Assembly: GCF_013408745.1 (NCBI RefSeq)
Contig: NZ_JACCBJ010000001.1
Location: 124,001 to 188,000 of the forward strand
Source: Leifsonia soli
Lineage (GTDB): Bacteria; Actinomycetota; Actinomycetes; Actinomycetales; Microbacteriaceae
Length of the DNA: 64,000 bases
Direction of reading: 5' to 3'
Position 1 is the first letter of the stretch; every line of letters begins with the position of its first letter. Positions 62,929 to 64,000 of this stretch are shown here, one piece after another. The position numbers were made by a program, and so were the translations under genes. Below the pieces are notes generated by a model. It ran no database searches. It saw nothing but the letters and a program-made list of their open reading frames with translations, and was not told where the DNA came from.

Positions 62929-63768
62929 TCAGCGGTCGGGGAAACCGTGCGGCAGGGCGCCGAGCACCGGCTCCAGCCGGTCCAGGCGCTGCTTCTCGAG
63001 CGCCAAGCCGCGGGCGTCGCGGTCGCGACGCAGCACGGCCACGGCGACGAGGAAGGTCTCGGCATCGACCGGGGGCAGCGGCGAGACGTACGGGGCCGCC
63101 TCGCGGGCGAGCTCGGTGCTCAAGCCGTGCCGGGCCGCCGGGGTGAGGTCGGGCGCCTGGCGCACGAACTGGGCGATGCGGCGCGAGAGCCGGTCGGGGA
63201 GGCGTGCCACATCCGCTGTGGCCGCCCAGGCGGTCAGGTGCGGCGCCAGGTAGAGGGGGAGCGGCTGCGGCCGTGGCACGCGAACCAGCTGGCTGTATGT
63301 GCCCGCGAGCAGGTCGCCGAGGCGCTTCGACCGGCTGTTGAGGAGCCCGGTCAGCGCGGCGATCGATCCGAACGTCAGGAAGATCTCGAGCACGCCGACC
63401 AGGGCGCGGATGAACGCGTGGCGGAACCCGGTCGCGCCGCCGTCGTCGCGGACGATCCGTGCCCCGACTGCCAGCTTGCCGAGGGACCGGCCGCGCGACA
63501 GCAGTTCGACCGTCGTGGGCAGGACGACCATCCCGAACACCAGGATGAGGATGACGAGGGCCCGGGCGATGGCCTCGTCGAGCCCGGCGCCCGTGGAGAC
63601 GAGCAGCATGATGCACCCGAACATGACGAGCAGGTAGGTGAGCCAGTCGATGATGGTGCCCGCGGCCCGGAGGATGTAGCTGGCGGGCTTCACGTCGAGC
63701 GCGACGGCCTCGCCGGTGATCAGCTCCCGGTCGTCCTGAGACCCGTTCCCCGCCCCGGCCTGCATCAT
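62929..63768 (-). CDS. RDD-family membrane protein
   Basis: A 279-residue protein. An RDD domain fills residues about 20-170: LRAAGTIIDWLTYLLV, then RGRSLGKLAVGARIV and RALVGVLEIFLTFGSIAAL, with three or four membrane helices. A cytoplasmic, Arg/Leu-rich C-terminal part of about 110 residues follows. RDD proteins beside SpoIIM-like genes are frequent in actinobacteria and their role is unknown. Starts at 63777, 63768 and 63765 are open; TTAGAT seven bases before 63768 favours that one. Confidence 0.85.
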   Translation of the reverse strand: MMQAGAGNGSQDDRELITGEAVALDVKPASYILRAAGTIIDWLTYLLVMFGCIMLLVSTGAGLDEAIARALVILILVFGMVVLPTTVELLSRGRSLGKLAVGARIVRDDGGATGFRHAFIRALVGVLEIFLTFGSIAALTGLLNSRSKRLGDLLAGTYSQLVRVPRPQPLPLYLAPHLTAWAATADVARLPDRLSRRIAQFVRQAPDLTPAARHGLSTELAREAAPYVSPLPPVDAETFLVAVAVLRRDRDARGLALEKQRLDRLEPVLGALPHGFPDR

Positions 63769-63785
63769 AGATATCATCTAAGCAG
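63769..63785. promoter_or_regulatory. Overlapping divergent promoters, RDD / SpoIIM-like genes
   Basis: Only 17 bases separate the two predicted start codons. TATCAT (63772-63777) is a plus-strand -10 eight bases before ATG 63786. On the minus strand TTAGAT is seven bases before ATG 63768. The elements overlap, so the two genes cannot be started at the same moment from the same DNA. Confidence 0.5.
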
Positions 63786-64000
63786 ATGGACCTCGACGCT
63801 TACACCGCCGCACGCAGCGCCGACTGGGAGGAGCTCTCCCGGCTGGCGTCGAAGCGACGCCTCGACGGCCCGGAGACGGACCGCCTGATCGACCTCTACC
63901 AGTCCGGAGCGGCCGACCTCTCGGCCATCCAGACGAGCGCAGGCTCGACCGCGGCGGGCGACCGGCTCTCGCTCGCGCTGTCGTCCGCCCGGTTGCGGTT
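63786..64000 (+). CDS. SpoIIM (stage II sporulation protein M) family protein, partial
   Basis: The first 71 residues of a protein that continues beyond the window. It begins MDLDAYTAARSADWEELSRL, then ETDRLIDLYQSGAADLS, which matches the cytoplasmic N-terminal helices of SpoIIM-like proteins. These also occur in non-sporulating actinobacteria, beside RDD and MoxR/DUF58 genes, as membrane proteins of unknown role. The start follows a TATCAT -10 by eight bases. Confidence 0.8.
   Translation, partial: MDLDAYTAARSADWEELSRLASKRRLDGPETDRLIDLYQSGAADLSAIQTSAGSTAAGDRLSLALSSARLR

Overview
The window is chromosomal DNA from a high-GC actinobacterium. Its gene content fits a Microbacteriaceae-type organism, probably near Leifsonia. 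The evidence is an acyl-CoA carboxylase split into a biotinylated alpha chain, a beta chain and a small epsilon-type subunit, together with WhiB, DUF3499, DUF5719 and DUF2304 proteins. No mycolate genes are visible. Many genes have a TANNNT-type -10 hexamer only 6-8 bases before the start codon, the signature of leaderless transcription that is common in actinobacteria. No tRNA, rRNA, CRISPR, insertion sequence or prophage was seen. Genus assignment is inference.

Region 1 (1-17.5 kb) is mostly housekeeping. It holds the tail of a flavoprotein, a CPA1 Na+/H+ antiporter with a minisatellite-encoded loop, a solitary AbiEi-antitoxin-like/DUF559 protein, the biotin carboxylase/BCCP alpha chain, Maf and a TRAM RNA methyltransferase. 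A three-gene LuxR-type signalling operon follows, then the AccE/AccD pair divergent from birA, a PH-domain protein, GtrA, purK, and a purE-LCP pair. Alpha chain, AccD/AccE and BirA (biotin ligase) form one functional set.

Region 2 (17.6-48.9 kb) is a large cell-surface polysaccharide locus. It has all four dTDP-L-rhamnose genes (rmlD-rmlB divergent from rmlC-rmlA) and at least seven glycosyltransferase-like proteins. It also has two sugar-nucleotide epimerases/dehydratases, a Wzm/Wzt ABC exporter whose ATPase carries a carbohydrate-recognition-like tail, a flippase, two tandem O-antigen-ligase-family proteins, an acyltransferase and several polytopic membrane proteins. An LCP-family protein next door could attach the glycan to the wall. 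In the middle sit a secreted GH25 muramidase and a second secreted protein, divergently arranged around a small lipoprotein. The two share a co-linear C-terminal module of nine roughly 55-residue repeats, which is the most unusual system seen here. The expected product is a rhamnose-containing wall glycan; its structure cannot be read from sequence.

Region 3 (48.9-64 kb) contains manA, an acyl-CoA dehydrogenase, galE, whiB, a 1097-residue glycosyltransferase/membrane fusion, a DUF5719 protein, a degenerate zincin, DUF3499, manB and ahcY. Much of this order resembles the conserved mycobacterial whiB2-manB-manA-sahH neighbourhood. The window ends with a GNAT acetyltransferase, a cyclase-family protein, an RDD membrane protein and the start of a SpoIIM-family protein.

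Control regions are compact. Divergent pairs share back-to-back -10 elements (rmlB/rmlC, 28.47 kb, 58.4 kb, 63.77 kb), several promoters in the glycan locus use the hexamer TAGACT, and two genes appear to start at non-standard ATT or ATC codons.
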